Assembly: GCF_004348825.1 (NCBI RefSeq)
Contig: NZ_SMJU01000006.1
Coordinates: 1 to 64,000, forward strand
Direction of reading: 5' to 3'
Length of the DNA: 64,000 nucleotides
Origin: Arundinibacter roseus
GTDB taxonomy: Bacteria; Bacteroidota; Bacteroidia; Cytophagales; Spirosomataceae
Shown: piece by piece, positions 34,373 to 43,508 of the stretch
How positions within the stretch are numbered: position 1 is the stretch's first letter
How the letters are laid out: each line of letters begins with the position of its first letter
The notes under the pieces: model-generated
Databases searched by the model: none
Told to the model about the DNA's origin: nothing
Seen by the model: only the letters and a program-made list of their open reading frames with translations
Translations under genes and position numbers: made by a program

Positions 34373-35608
34373 TCAAGCGTGTTCTTCCCATACTTTGGCC
34401 AGTTCAACGAGTACCTCCACTGCTTTTTCCATATCCTGCACCGACACCCATTCGAGGCGTGAGTGAAAAGCGTGCTCACCGGCAAAGATATTGGGACAAG
34501 GCAGCCCCATAAACGAAAGCCGAGAGCCGTCTGTGCCTCCCCGAATGGATCGAAGTTGCGCATTGAGGCCCACACGCTGCATCGCTTCCATCGCATGCGT
34601 CACCACCTCTGGATTTTTGTCCAGAATTTCTTTCATGTTGCGGTATTGCTCGGTTGTTTGAATCGTGGCAGTAGATCCCGGATACCGGAGAAGAACCTGT
34701 TCCATGGTTTTTTTTAGCCATTCGTTTTTTTGCCGCAAACCAATAGTTGTAAAATCACGCAGAATGAAATCAATACGTGCCTGATCCTGACCACCTTCCA
34801 GATGAACGGGGTGAATAAAGCCCTCCTTTTCGTCAGTCGTTTCGGGCGACAGGCGGTCTTTGGGTAAAGCGGCTATAATGTCTGAGGCAATTTTCAGCGC
34901 ATTTTCGAGTTTTCCTTTACCAAAGCCCGGATGCGTACTAACTCCCTGAATCTGAATGGTGGCCCCATCGGCCGAAAACGTTTCATTTTCGAGCGTCCCG
35001 ACAGTTTCGCCATCCACCGTATAACCAAAAACTGCACCTAATTTCTCAATATCAACGTGTTCCGTTCCGCGGCCAACCTCTTCATCGGGTGTAAAAAGTA
35101 TTCGAATGTTGCCGTGCGGAATTTCGGGATGCTTCATCAAAAACTCCGCCGCTGCCATAATTTCGGCGACACCCGCTTTGTTATCTGCCCCTAAAAGCGT
35201 TGTGCCGCTTGCCGTTACAATATCGTTGCCAAGTTGCCCGGCCAAATCGGGGTGTTCAGACAAACGGATTACCTGTGCAGGATCATCCGGCAGCACGAGA
35301 TCTTCCCCCTGCCAGTTAGAATGCACAAGTGGTTTTACGTTGGTACCGGTAACATCCGGCGAGGTATCAACATGCGAACAAAAGCAAATAACCGGAACAT
35401 CGGCCTTGGTACTTGTTGCCGGAATAGTTGCATACACATAGCCGAACGCGTCCAAATGAGCGTCCGAAATCCCCATTTCCTGCAACTCAACCACCAGTAA
35501 ATTGCTCAAATCACGCTGTTTTTCGGTGCTTGGAAAACTCGTGGAAAATGGATCAGACTGTGTGTCGATGGCTACGTAGCGCAGAAATTTGGTTAAAACC
35601 GAAGACAT
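34373..35608 (-). CDS. pepT: Peptidase T (tripeptide aminopeptidase)
   Basis: 411 residues; M20-family zinc metallopeptidase that removes the N-terminal residue from tripeptides in the cytoplasm. The start FLRYVAIDTQSDP and the zinc ligands are visible: His in FCSHVDTSPD (near 79), bridging Asp in LLGADNKAGVAEIMAA (near 140), the catalytic Glu pair in FTPDEEVGRGTEH (near 172-180) and His in GEHAFHSRLEWVS (near 383). A central dimerisation domain and full length are present. It converges on the DUF4199 gene with zero spacing. A nutrient-scavenging role is expected from the family. Confidence 0.95.
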   Translation of the reverse strand: MSSVLTKFLRYVAIDTQSDPFSTSFPSTEKQRDLSNLLVVELQEMGISDAHLDAFGYVYATIPATSTKADVPVICFCSHVDTSPDVTGTNVKPLVHSNWQGEDLVLPDDPAQVIRLSEHPDLAGQLGNDIVTASGTTLLGADNKAGVAEIMAAAEFLMKHPEIPHGNIRILFTPDEEVGRGTEHVDIEKLGAVFGYTVDGETVGTLENETFSADGATIQIQGVSTHPGFGKGKLENALKIASDIIAALPKDRLSPETTDEKEGFIHPVHLEGGQDQARIDFILRDFTTIGLRQKNEWLKKTMEQVLLRYPGSTATIQTTEQYRNMKEILDKNPEVVTHAMEAMQRVGLNAQLRSIRGGTDGSRLSFMGLPCPNIFAGEHAFHSRLEWVSVQDMEKAVEVLVELAKVWEEHA

Positions 35609-35680
35609 GTGTCAAAGATAATGGTTACTTAATTTATGCAGAATATACAGGAAAACGAATCTAAAAAAGACTTGGGAAAA

Positions 35681-36151
35681 TTATTTTTCTGCCAGAATTT
35701 TTGACAAATCCGCCGGAGAATACTTGATATTTTTAAGCGTTTTGTTGTCCGCACTTCGGTAAACAAGGTATTTGCCGTTGTCTTCTTTGAAATGACAATC
35801 CACTCCTTTTGCCTGATAATGTTCTACGGTTTCTTGGGCTTCTTCAATAGAGTTACAGGCTTTTGACATGTTGGAGCGCTGCACTTCGTCGAACAAATCC
35901 CGGAATTTTTCTCCCAAACCAAATTCAAGTACGGCACCGGAAAGTACATACTGCAAATCGCAGAGGGCATCGGCAACTTCCACGAGATCATTTTGAAGAA
36001 TTGCCACTTCCAGTTCTTTCAGTTCTTCGGCCAGCAAAGCCACTCGCAACCGGCAACGCTCATCCGAAGGAATCATGGGCACCTCTAAAACAGGATGATG
36101 AAATGTACGGTGAAATTCGGCTACCTGATTGAGACTATCGAGAGATTTCAT
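35681..36151 (-). CDS. MazG/PRA-PH-like nucleotide pyrophosphohydrolase
   Basis: 156 residues, all-helical. The conserved metal-binding pattern of the MazG/phosphoribosyl-ATP pyrophosphohydrolase superfamily is visible as LLAEELKELEVAIL (E-E-x-x-E, near 39-52) followed by VEVADALCDLQYV (D-x-x-x-D, near 57-69). The C-terminal 60 residues add a short beta segment with CHFKEDNGKYLVYRSAD, as in single-domain phage-type and Bacteroidetes homologues. It probably hydrolyses non-canonical NTPs or phosphoribosyl-ATP-like compounds. It lies 18 bases downstream of the MarC gene on the same strand and is likely co-transcribed with it. Confidence 0.82.
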   Translation of the reverse strand: MKSLDSLNQVAEFHRTFHHPVLEVPMIPSDERCRLRVALLAEELKELEVAILQNDLVEVADALCDLQYVLSGAVLEFGLGEKFRDLFDEVQRSNMSKACNSIEEAQETVEHYQAKGVDCHFKEDNGKYLVYRSADNKTLKNIKYSPADLSKILAEK

Positions 36152-36169
36152 AGAGGAAAATAAAACGGT

Positions 36170-36736
36170 TTATAAAAAATTTACTTTGAAAAGTTTTACG
36201 GCAATTGCTATAAGAATGATGCCAAAGATACGGCGCAGCACGTCCATTCCCGCTTTGCCGAGCTTCCGCTCGATCCATCCTGAAGATTTCAGAACGAGAT
36301 ATACAAAGAATAAATTGACCACCACTCCGACCAGAATATTGGCTAATTCGTAGGTGGAGCGCAGCGATATAAGGGTGGTCATGGTACCCGCACCGGCAAT
36401 GATCGGAAACGCAATGGGCACAATGGATGCCGACGACGTATCGACATCGTCGTGCTTGAAAATATTTCGTCCCAAAATCATTTCCAGGCCCAGCAAAAAG
36501 AGAATTAACGCACCAGCAGCGGCAAAAGAAGAGACATCTACACCAAATAAATTCAGAATTCTTTCCCCCAGAAACAAAAAGGAAATCATGATAAAACCCG
36601 CGACAAGGGTCGCTTTTTCGGATTCAATATGCCCTACCTTTTTCCGTAAATCCACAATAATCGGTACGGCACCGATGACATCAATTACCGAAAACAAAAT
36701 GAGTGTAACCGATAAAATTTCTTTCAGGTTGAACAT
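36170..36736 (-). CDS. MarC family integral membrane protein
   Basis: 188 residues with six hydrophobic segments and the MarC family organisation: FSVIDVIGAVPI in the first helix, GFIMISFLFLGERILNLFG in the second and a central VPIAFPIIAGAGTMTTLI after the third. MarC proteins are inner-membrane proteins of unclear function; the original link to multiple antibiotic resistance was withdrawn. It is upstream of the MazG-like gene on the minus strand (18-base gap) and follows the Nudix regulator gene by 97 bases. Confidence 0.9.
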   Translation of the reverse strand: MFNLKEILSVTLILFSVIDVIGAVPIIVDLRKKVGHIESEKATLVAGFIMISFLFLGERILNLFGVDVSSFAAAGALILFLLGLEMILGRNIFKHDDVDTSSASIVPIAFPIIAGAGTMTTLISLRSTYELANILVGVVVNLFFVYLVLKSSGWIERKLGKAGMDVLRRIFGIILIAIAVKLFKVNFL

Positions 36737-36833
36737 GTGCTACATGATTAAATGACGCCGCAAAGGTCAGGAATTGGCGTTTCTATCCCAAATAGTATTT
36801 TTGGAAACCAGAAAGAGTTCGTAAGGCTGTTAG

Positions 36834-37550
36834 CTAATCCAGAAATCCGTTGGGAATAAAATTGAGGAAAGAGTCAAAAAACTTGACGTATTTTTCATTG
36901 TCTACGCGGTAGAGGTAAGCGCCCTTTTTGGAGAAGCCCTTTTGCTTTTCTTCCAGCTTGATTAACAGGCCGGTAGAAAGGATTTTTCGGCTAAAATTCC
37001 GCTTGTCAAACTTAAAATCAAAAATCGCTTCGTAGAGTTTTTGTAACTGAGGGATGGTAAATTTATCCGGCAATAATTCAAAGCCGATGGGATGTTGTGT
37101 GGCTTTGTAGCGCAGTCGTTCAATGGCTTTTTTTACCATGTCGGCATGATCAAAAAGTAGCGTAGGTAATTCATGAATCGAAAACCACTGTGCTTCGTAG
37201 GTATGAGAAATAACATCGTCGTAGTCGGCAACGTTGATCAGTGCAAAGTACGAAACCGACACCGTACGCTCAATTGGATCGCGGTCAGGTTTCCCAAAAA
37301 CATAGAGCTGTTCGAGGTAAACATCCTGAATTCCGGTCAGTTCAAAAAGGATTCGGGAAGCGGCATGTTCGGGGGCTTCATTGTCCTGCAACCAACCGCC
37401 CATAAGTGACCACGTGCCGTCATAAACTTCTACACCACGTTTGACGAGCAAAAGTTTGAGTTCGTCGCCGTCAAATCCAAAAATTATTGAGTCGAGAGCT
37501 ACTAGACATTTCGTCTGAGCCCGGTATTGTTCAAGCATCCGATTGATCAC
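36834..37550 (-). CDS. Nudix-derived transcriptional regulator (NrtR/AraR-like)
   Basis: 238 residues. The N-terminal Nudix fold (about 14-145) is fused to a winged-helix DNA-binding region (about 155-238; TIPQLQKLYEAIF and a basic FDKRNFSRKILSTGLLIKL). The Nudix box is degenerate: counting from Gly52 and Glu58, Arg66 and Glu70 are kept, but the flanking Glu positions of the REUxEE core are Ile67 and Leu71. This loss of metal ligands is typical of regulators that bind but do not cleave their nucleotide or sugar ligand, such as NrtR and the Bacteroidetes arabinose regulator AraR. It has no sugar or NAD genes beside it, so its targets are not obvious here. It may also control itself. Confidence 0.85.
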   Translation of the reverse strand: MINRMLEQYRAQTKCLVALDSIIFGFDGDELKLLLVKRGVEVYDGTWSLMGGWLQDNEAPEHAASRILFELTGIQDVYLEQLYVFGKPDRDPIERTVSVSYFALINVADYDDVISHTYEAQWFSIHELPTLLFDHADMVKKAIERLRYKATQHPIGFELLPDKFTIPQLQKLYEAIFDFKFDKRNFSRKILSTGLLIKLEEKQKGFSKKGAYLYRVDNEKYVKFFDSFLNFIPNGFLD

Positions 37551-37627
37551 GGGAGGGTAAATGGTTAAAGTTTTGGTTAAGTATTTGTTGAATTGTGTAT
37601 AAAAGAAACACAGGAATCATTCTTTAC

Positions 37628-38689
37628 TCAACCAGTGATTTTATCCGAACGCTGCAATACCTGCATGAGGCGGTCGCTGTCGTCGGTGGTGATTGCGGGG
37701 AAGTTGGCAAGGCGAAAAGTAGTTTTTTTCCAGGCACCGTAGCCGTTGCCCAGGGTGATTTCGGCAGCCTGCGCTTTGGCTTTTATCATCCGAATATTTT
37801 CTTCTGAATCCTGCGCGACTACTACCGTAACGGCTTGTACCTCGGGTAGACCTACGAGTAATTTGTAGCCATTTTCACGCAAAAAATTATACCAAATTTC
37901 AGCCCGTTGATGAAGAGATGTACTTATTTTCTCAATCGGGCTGCGCTCCTGCATGCAGCGTTTGAGTAAAAAAATCCCTAGCGTATTGGGTGTAAACGGG
38001 GTTTGGAATTGCTGAAAATTACTGCGGATAAACAGCAAACTATTGTAATGATTTTGCTCATTCAAAGCCTGAGCCCGCTCAATTGCCAGCGGTGAAACAA
38101 TTAGAATCCCCAGGCCGGACGGCAGGCCAAAGCATTTTTGTACGGAGGCAAACCATACATCTGCCAGCAGCCACGGCAGCGCCTCGCCACCCATCGACGA
38201 CGTCGCGTCTACGGCAATGAGTCCGGGTTGATTTTTGCGTAGTTCAGCCAAAAAGGGAAGAGGTAGAGCGGTACCGTTTGACGTTTCGGTATGAGTTACA
38301 CAAAGCACTTCGGCTGCGGGCACGTGCGCAGGGTCAGGCGGGAAATCGTTGAATCCAAAAAGTTGCCCGGTCGTAGCAGGATGAAGCCGTTGAGCGTACT
38401 CAAACCATTTTTTACCAAAAGCGCCATTGTATACATGATGACTCGCCTGTTGCACCAATGACTGCGAAATTATTTCCCAGCATTCGGTGGCAGAAGATGT
38501 TAAGTAAACTTCGTAACCATCTGGAATGGAAAGCTTTATTCGCAATGCCAGAAGTGTTTCTTCGAGCATTGCCATAAACGCCGTAGAACGATGATTTGCA
38601 CTCAGCAAACCCGATTGAAAGGCTTCCTGCAAATGCTGCTCTACCTGTGCATGAAGTTTGGATGGACCAGGATAAAATGTCAGATTCAT
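37628..38689 (-). CDS. Class V aminotransferase, phosphoserine aminotransferase-like
   Basis: 353 residues, PLP-dependent fold type I. The PLP lysine is Lys185 in SVQKCFGLP, and Asp161 in LIAVDATSSMGG binds the pyridine nitrogen; the N-terminal PGPSKL and the ANHRS segment resemble SerC-like enzymes and substrate phosphate binding. The protein is close in length to phosphoserine aminotransferase (about 360) but divergent. Its start codon immediately abuts the stop of the PHP phosphatase gene (38689/38690), so the two are translationally linked. A phosphoserine route is a plausible but unproven role; an unrelated amino acid is possible. Confidence 0.8.
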   Translation of the reverse strand: MNLTFYPGPSKLHAQVEQHLQEAFQSGLLSANHRSTAFMAMLEETLLALRIKLSIPDGYEVYLTSSATECWEIISQSLVQQASHHVYNGAFGKKWFEYAQRLHPATTGQLFGFNDFPPDPAHVPAAEVLCVTHTETSNGTALPLPFLAELRKNQPGLIAVDATSSMGGEALPWLLADVWFASVQKCFGLPSGLGILIVSPLAIERAQALNEQNHYNSLLFIRSNFQQFQTPFTPNTLGIFLLKRCMQERSPIEKISTSLHQRAEIWYNFLRENGYKLLVGLPEVQAVTVVVAQDSEENIRMIKAKAQAAEITLGNGYGAWKKTTFRLANFPAITTDDSDRLMQVLQRSDKITG

Positions 38690-39547
38690 CTACAAATATA
38701 GCCCTTCTTCATCAAAAGGGACATCCTGCCAGGTTCCTGCCACCAAAACCCGCAACGTTTTGAAGCCAGCCTGTTTGAGTAGAAGAGCCGTGCGGGAAAG
38801 TTTGGCCGTAATTTCTGAGGGAGCGTGGCTATCTGAATTGATCATCACCGGAATCTTTCGCTCCTGTACTCGTTGCAACACGGACAATCCCGGATAGGTA
38901 GCGAGGTTTTTCTTATAAAGACCACGGGTATTTACTTCCAGCACGCAATCTGTTTGGGCCAGTAGCGTCAGCGTTTCGTCGATTTCTGCCTGATACCAGG
39001 GTTCGTTTTCGTCGTACAGGCTGTTGCGCAGGTTATGAATTTTTATTTTATCCAAATGCCCCAAAATATCCGGCGCATCCGTCTCAATCATTTGTCGGAT
39101 GTGCTCGTAGTACAGATGAATCACCTTCCTTATGTCTCCTCCGTGCACTTCTACCAACCCTTTCATGAATTTCTCGGTTGAGCCATCAATTTCCCAGGGC
39201 TCGCCTTGCTCGTTAAGTCCGAGGTAATGTACTGAGCCAACCGTAAAATCAAGGCGCGAAGCGTACGTGGACGGACCGCTGAAACCAGGCAAAAAATCAA
39301 CTTCCAGCCCCACGTAGAGATCGATTTGGTCGGCAAATTCTGCTTGAAGTGCCCGGGTTTCTGACAAGTATTCTTCGAGCCTATCTGCCTGCATACTCCA
39401 TGCATTTGGAAAATGAACCGGCCCATGCGAAGAAAACCCAAATGCACGAACACTCTGACGAAGCGCGGCTTCTACCTGCTCCCGGGGCGATTCTACACCG
39501 TCGCAATAGTGGCTGTGGCTGTGATAATTAGTCCAAGAATCAGGCAT
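38690..39547 (-). CDS. PHP-family histidinol-phosphatase-like protein
   Basis: 285 residues. PHP-domain phosphoesterase with the N-terminal metal motif YHSHSHYCDG (His at about 9-13), then FGFSSHGPVHF, GLEVDFLPGF and DILGHLDKIKIHN, and the C-terminal VMINSDSHAPSEI (Asp-x-His). This matches the HisJ/HisK-type histidinol phosphatases, which release phosphate from histidinol phosphate, but these enzymes often accept other phosphoesters. No other his gene is in the window. Its direct coupling to the SerC-like aminotransferase suggests the two act on one pathway, for example serine formation (inference). Confidence 0.85.
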   Translation of the reverse strand: MPDSWTNYHSHSHYCDGVESPREQVEAALRQSVRAFGFSSHGPVHFPNAWSMQADRLEEYLSETRALQAEFADQIDLYVGLEVDFLPGFSGPSTYASRLDFTVGSVHYLGLNEQGEPWEIDGSTEKFMKGLVEVHGGDIRKVIHLYYEHIRQMIETDAPDILGHLDKIKIHNLRNSLYDENEPWYQAEIDETLTLLAQTDCVLEVNTRGLYKKNLATYPGLSVLQRVQERKIPVMINSDSHAPSEITAKLSRTALLLKQAGFKTLRVLVAGTWQDVPFDEEGLYL

Positions 39548-39583
39548 GAGAAGGGTTTTAGAATGAATAAAGTTACGGTAAAA

Positions 39584-41842
39584 TTACCAGTCAAAACGAG
39601 CCATTAGCCATACGCTCCTGCCCACTTCTGACACACCCGAGCCATGTGTTTTGTAGGCTTCGTTGAGCAAATTTTGAGCGGATGCAGTCAGGCTGATTTT
39701 TCCAATTTGATAGCCCGCCGAAAGATTGAACACGTTCCAGCCGGGTGTTCCGCCTTCGGGAATTCGGTTGTCGTCCACGTCGCCTTTGGCCAGTCGGTCC
39801 TGCGTGGCGGCGGTCAGGTAGTCCAAACTTAGCCAGGATTGCCGGGTGGGCTGATACCGCAGGCTCATGCGTCCGTTGAGCGGAGGGATACGGCGGTAAG
39901 GTTCATTTCCGGATAAATTTTGTCCGTAGGTATAATTTAAAAATCCTGATAAAAGCAAGTCAGAAGCAAGCTGAAACTCTGCATCGGCCTCTAATCCCCG
40001 AATAAACGCTTTTGAAATATTTTCTTTGAGATATACCGGATAATCCTGCCGAATTTCTGCCGTTTTTACCCGGCCAATCAGGTCAGTTAGTTGGTTATGA
40101 TACACAAACACGGAAGATGAAAAACCGGGTAATTTTATTTTTAATCCAACTTCTTTATTGAACCCCCGCTCAGGACGCAGGTCCGTATTGGGCACTTCGT
40201 ACCGAAAATCTACAATACCTAACGTTCCTAAATCATCAATATTTGGTGCTCTGAACGATGTGTTGGCTTGGGCAATGACCCGTAAAAAGGGTAACAATTC
40301 GTAAGAAATCCCGGCATTTCCCACCCAGGCGGAAGGCGATATAGTCGAATTCCCCAAATCTTTATCAGGAATACTGATGGAAAACGTATTAAATCTACCC
40401 CCAACGGTGACCAGTAATTTTTGCAGCTGAATGGTATGCAGGTTATAAAAAGCGAGATTGCTCATGTTGGCATGATCAGGATACAATCCACGCTGAATCG
40501 GTTGCGGACCAGCCGAACTGAAAATTGGCTCGATTTCCTGTTTCATACTGCCGATATAGTCATAATACCACTCAATACCTGACTGAATAGTCCACAGGCG
40601 CGTTGGTCGGGAAATAATGGACGCCAATGCGCCCACAGTTTGCACCTCATCTTTTTCGTGTAACGTTCTGACGGCAGAATTTTTTCGGCTCTGCCGCTCT
40701 TCAACCGTCCGTCCGGCAAGGGCAGTTAATTGCCAGGAACTTGCCCATTTAGTAGCTTTTTGACCTTCCAGGCGGGCATAAGCGAGGGTTCTGATTTGGG
40801 GATTAAATTGGTTTACGGCAAAGTTTTCAAGCTGTACTTTATGAAAAACCGGAACACTGTCCTGCCGCATATGCTGCACCGAAAGTGTCAACTGCACATT
40901 GGGAGTTAGTTTGATGCGCGATTTAAGATCCAGCGAATATTGATCGTAGCCCGTTGGCACCTGCGTTCCGATTCCAGCGCCACCGATTAAGTCACCAAAG
41001 GAACGATACGAAAAACCGCCTTGTATTCCTACGTTGGGTGCCGTAACGGAAGCCGAAAGCCGGCCACTTTTTTCCATACCTCCACTCATTAATTTCCCTA
41101 AAACCGTCCCATGAAACTCGGTTTTGTCAGAATAATCGGGCGAGGCCGTCAGGACATTTATGGCTCCACCGATGGCGTCGCTGCCATACTGAACCGACCC
41201 CGCGCCCCGCGCAATTTCTATGCGGTCGAGCAAAAAAGGATCAATGGTATTCAGGTATTGATTGGGCCCCGAGCGAAACGTCGCATTGTTGAGTCGGATG
41301 CCATCAACGAGCAACAGCGTTTGCTGTCCGGTTAGTCCCCGAACAAAAGGTGAACCGCCGCCATGATTGGTCTTTTGCAGAAAAACGCCCGACTGTCCCA
41401 TCAATATTTCGGGTGTGGAGCGCATCGAATTTCCTGACAAATCTCGCTTACTGATGACAGTAAGTGCTTCGGGACGCTCAAAATCAGGCGTTTCGTAACG
41501 TTGAGCCGTAACGACTACCTGATCGTTTAATTGAATCAGAGCGGGTGTAAGGCTAATATCTACTACAACAGGCGCGTTGTCAACCTGTACGGTTTGCTCA
41601 ACCGCACTAAATCCTACACTTGAAAAACGCAACTGATAGATTCCCGATCGTGAAACCCTGAGTTGAAAAGAGCCATCGGCAGCACTGCGGGTTCCAAGGT
41701 TTGAGTTCAGGATTTGCACAGTTACATCCGACAAAGGCTTATCGGAAGCTGTCGTGGTTATTTTTCCAGAAATCAACCGTGTACCTTCCTGAGCCATAGC
41801 AGGCAAGGAAAGACAAAGCGAAAGAAGTAAAGCTCGAAACAT
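39584..41842 (-). CDS. TonB-dependent receptor
   Basis: 752 residues. A signal peptide (cut near AMAQE, residue 18), a CarboxypepD_reg-like domain (about 22-105), a plug domain (about 120-230, with STPEILMGQSGVFLQKTNHGG and GSVQYGSDAIGGAINV) and a 22-strand outer-membrane barrel with aromatic C-terminus are seen. The plug resembles receptors of the haem/colicin/vitamin type rather than SusC. The ligand is unknown, and no SusD partner or siderophore genes are near. It lies 101 bases downstream of aroQ on the same strand. Confidence 0.9.
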   Translation of the reverse strand: MFRALLLSLCLSLPAMAQEGTRLISGKITTTASDKPLSDVTVQILNSNLGTRSAADGSFQLRVSRSGIYQLRFSSVGFSAVEQTVQVDNAPVVVDISLTPALIQLNDQVVVTAQRYETPDFERPEALTVISKRDLSGNSMRSTPEILMGQSGVFLQKTNHGGGSPFVRGLTGQQTLLLVDGIRLNNATFRSGPNQYLNTIDPFLLDRIEIARGAGSVQYGSDAIGGAINVLTASPDYSDKTEFHGTVLGKLMSGGMEKSGRLSASVTAPNVGIQGGFSYRSFGDLIGGAGIGTQVPTGYDQYSLDLKSRIKLTPNVQLTLSVQHMRQDSVPVFHKVQLENFAVNQFNPQIRTLAYARLEGQKATKWASSWQLTALAGRTVEERQSRKNSAVRTLHEKDEVQTVGALASIISRPTRLWTIQSGIEWYYDYIGSMKQEIEPIFSSAGPQPIQRGLYPDHANMSNLAFYNLHTIQLQKLLVTVGGRFNTFSISIPDKDLGNSTISPSAWVGNAGISYELLPFLRVIAQANTSFRAPNIDDLGTLGIVDFRYEVPNTDLRPERGFNKEVGLKIKLPGFSSSVFVYHNQLTDLIGRVKTAEIRQDYPVYLKENISKAFIRGLEADAEFQLASDLLLSGFLNYTYGQNLSGNEPYRRIPPLNGRMSLRYQPTRQSWLSLDYLTAATQDRLAKGDVDDNRIPEGGTPGWNVFNLSAGYQIGKISLTASAQNLLNEAYKTHGSGVSEVGRSVWLMARFDW

Positions 41843-41943
41843 ACCGATGACGGGTCAGGGTTAGTGGAATTTCAAAATACGGCATTGCCCTACTCAAAAA
41901 AAAGAAATCTATGTTATATTGATGTAATGTTTTTGTAGCCTGT

Positions 41944-42372
41944 TTATTCGTTGTTTTGAAGTAAAAAACGAATGGCCAATTCATAGCCAAACAACCCCAA
42001 TCCGCAGATCATGCCCTTGCAGCGACTCGTCAGGTAGCTGTGGTGACGAAATTCTTCGCGGGCATGAATGTTGGAAATATGTACCTCAACGGCAGGCATT
42101 GTCACTGCCGACAAGGCATCGGCCAAGGCTACTGACGTATGCGTGTAAGCACCGGCATTGATCACAAGCCCGTCAAACTCAAAGCCTGTTTCGTGGATTT
42201 TGTCCAGCAAAGCACCTTCATGATTGGACTGAAAATAGTGCAGTTCTACGGTACTAAATTGTTGTTTCAGTTGCTCAAAAAACGACTCAAACGATTGATT
42301 ACCATAAATACCCGGCTCCCGCTTGCCGAGCAGGTTGAGATTGGGGCCGTTCAGAATCAGGATTTTTTTCAT
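41944..42372 (-). CDS. aroQ: Type II 3-dehydroquinate dehydratase
   Basis: 142 residues. It dehydrates 3-dehydroquinate in the shikimate pathway. The start [19 protein letters not shown] includes the Arg and Tyr of the mobile active-site lid (Tyr near 22), [11 protein letters not shown] is near 78-90, and [16 protein letters not shown] holds the catalytic histidine near 101. Length matches the dodecameric family II enzymes. It is divergent from xerD with 106 bases between starts and precedes a TonB receptor on the same strand. Confidence 0.96.
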   Translation of the reverse strand: MKKILILNGPNLNLLGKREPGIYGNQSFESFFEQLKQQFSTVELHYFQSNHEGALLDKIHETGFEFDGLVINAGAYTHTSVALADALSAVTMPAVEVHISNIHAREEFRHHSYLTSRCKGMICGLGLFGYELAIRFLLQNNE

Positions 42373-42478
42373 ACAAAAGATCAGATTTGTAGATTAGATG
42401 AGCCCCGGAGTGAATACTTTTGTTTGATTTCCCTCTTCCGATACACACAGTAATTTCGCATTTCACTCCTTTCGGACT

Positions 42479-43375
42479 ATGTGGCAAATCTACATCAAAC
42501 ATTTCAAAAACTACCTGCAACTTGAACGTTCGCTCTCGGCCAATTCAATTGAAGCCTACGTGCACGATGCCGAAAAGCTGCGGGAGTTTGTGGAGCTATC
42601 AGGTTTGGAACTTTCGCCTGTCGAAATTACCGAAGAGCATTTGCTGGCTTACCTGAAATATCTCACCGAGCTTGGCCTCTCGGCACATTCGCAGGCGCGC
42701 TTTTTGTCGGGTATCAAGTCCTTTTATGCGTATTTATTACTCGAAAATATCATTCAGACCAATCCAACTGAGCTGATTGAAGCACCATCTTTACCCCGAA
42801 AACTTCCGGATGTACTTTCCTACGAAGAGATTATTCGGATGCTGGAAAGCATCGACCACTCCACGCCCGAAGGCACCCGCAACCGCGCAATTCTCGAAAT
42901 GCTGTATAGCAGCGGGCTGCGGGTTTCGGAACTCACCTCACTGCAATTGACCAATTGTTATTTTGACATTGGGTTTATCCGAGTATTGGGGAAAGGCGAC
43001 AAAGTGAGGCTTGTACCGATTGGGAAAGATGCGATTAAATACACCCAAATTTATCTTGATACAATTCGACCCACACTTTTGGTTGCCAAAGAAAGCGAAG
43101 ACATCGTTTTTTTGAACCGGCGGGGCGCACAACTGACCCGGGTGATGATTTTTATAATTATTAAAGAACTAGCCAAAAGTGCCGGAATAAATAAAAATGT
43201 GAGTCCGCACACCTTCCGTCACTCCTTTGCTACGCATTTGATTGAAGGCGGCGCAAGCCTGCGAGCCGTACAGGAAATGCTCGGACATGAGTCGATTCTG
43301 ACCACCGAAATTTATACTCACCTGGATCGTGATTATCTCCGGCAGGTTATTACGGAATTTCACCCCCGTAAGTAA
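42479..43375 (+). CDS. xerD: Site-specific tyrosine recombinase XerD
   Basis: 298 residues. A SAM-like N-terminal domain (about 3-88, [23 protein letters not shown]) binds DNA, and the catalytic domain (about 108-290) has the full tyrosine-recombinase set: Arg148, Lys172, His244, Arg247, His270 and the nucleophile Tyr279. It resolves chromosome dimers at dif together with XerC. The length and housekeeping sequence make XerD the natural assignment; no integrative element, attachment site or excisionase is nearby. It is divergent from aroQ, and no hairpin terminator is visible after it. Confidence 0.93.
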   Translation: MWQIYIKHFKNYLQLERSLSANSIEAYVHDAEKLREFVELSGLELSPVEITEEHLLAYLKYLTELGLSAHSQARFLSGIKSFYAYLLLENIIQTNPTELIEAPSLPRKLPDVLSYEEIIRMLESIDHSTPEGTRNRAILEMLYSSGLRVSELTSLQLTNCYFDIGFIRVLGKGDKVRLVPIGKDAIKYTQIYLDTIRPTLLVAKESEDIVFLNRRGAQLTRVMIFIIIKELAKSAGINKNVSPHTFRHSFATHLIEGGASLRAVQEMLGHESILTTEIYTHLDRDYLRQVITEFHPRK

Positions 43376-43508
43376 TCGTACTTCCCATTTTATTATTAGC
43401 TAACCTCTCGTTACAAGCAATTATTTTACCGGCTTAGGCTACCGATTGCATCCTAACTATAATTCACCTAAATTTCCTTTTTTTACGCTCAATTCAACGG
43501 TTTTTTTC

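Noticed and set aside
42479-43375. Integrase of a mobile element
   Set aside because: No att site, tRNA, excisionase or phage genes lie nearby; length and motifs fit housekeeping XerD.
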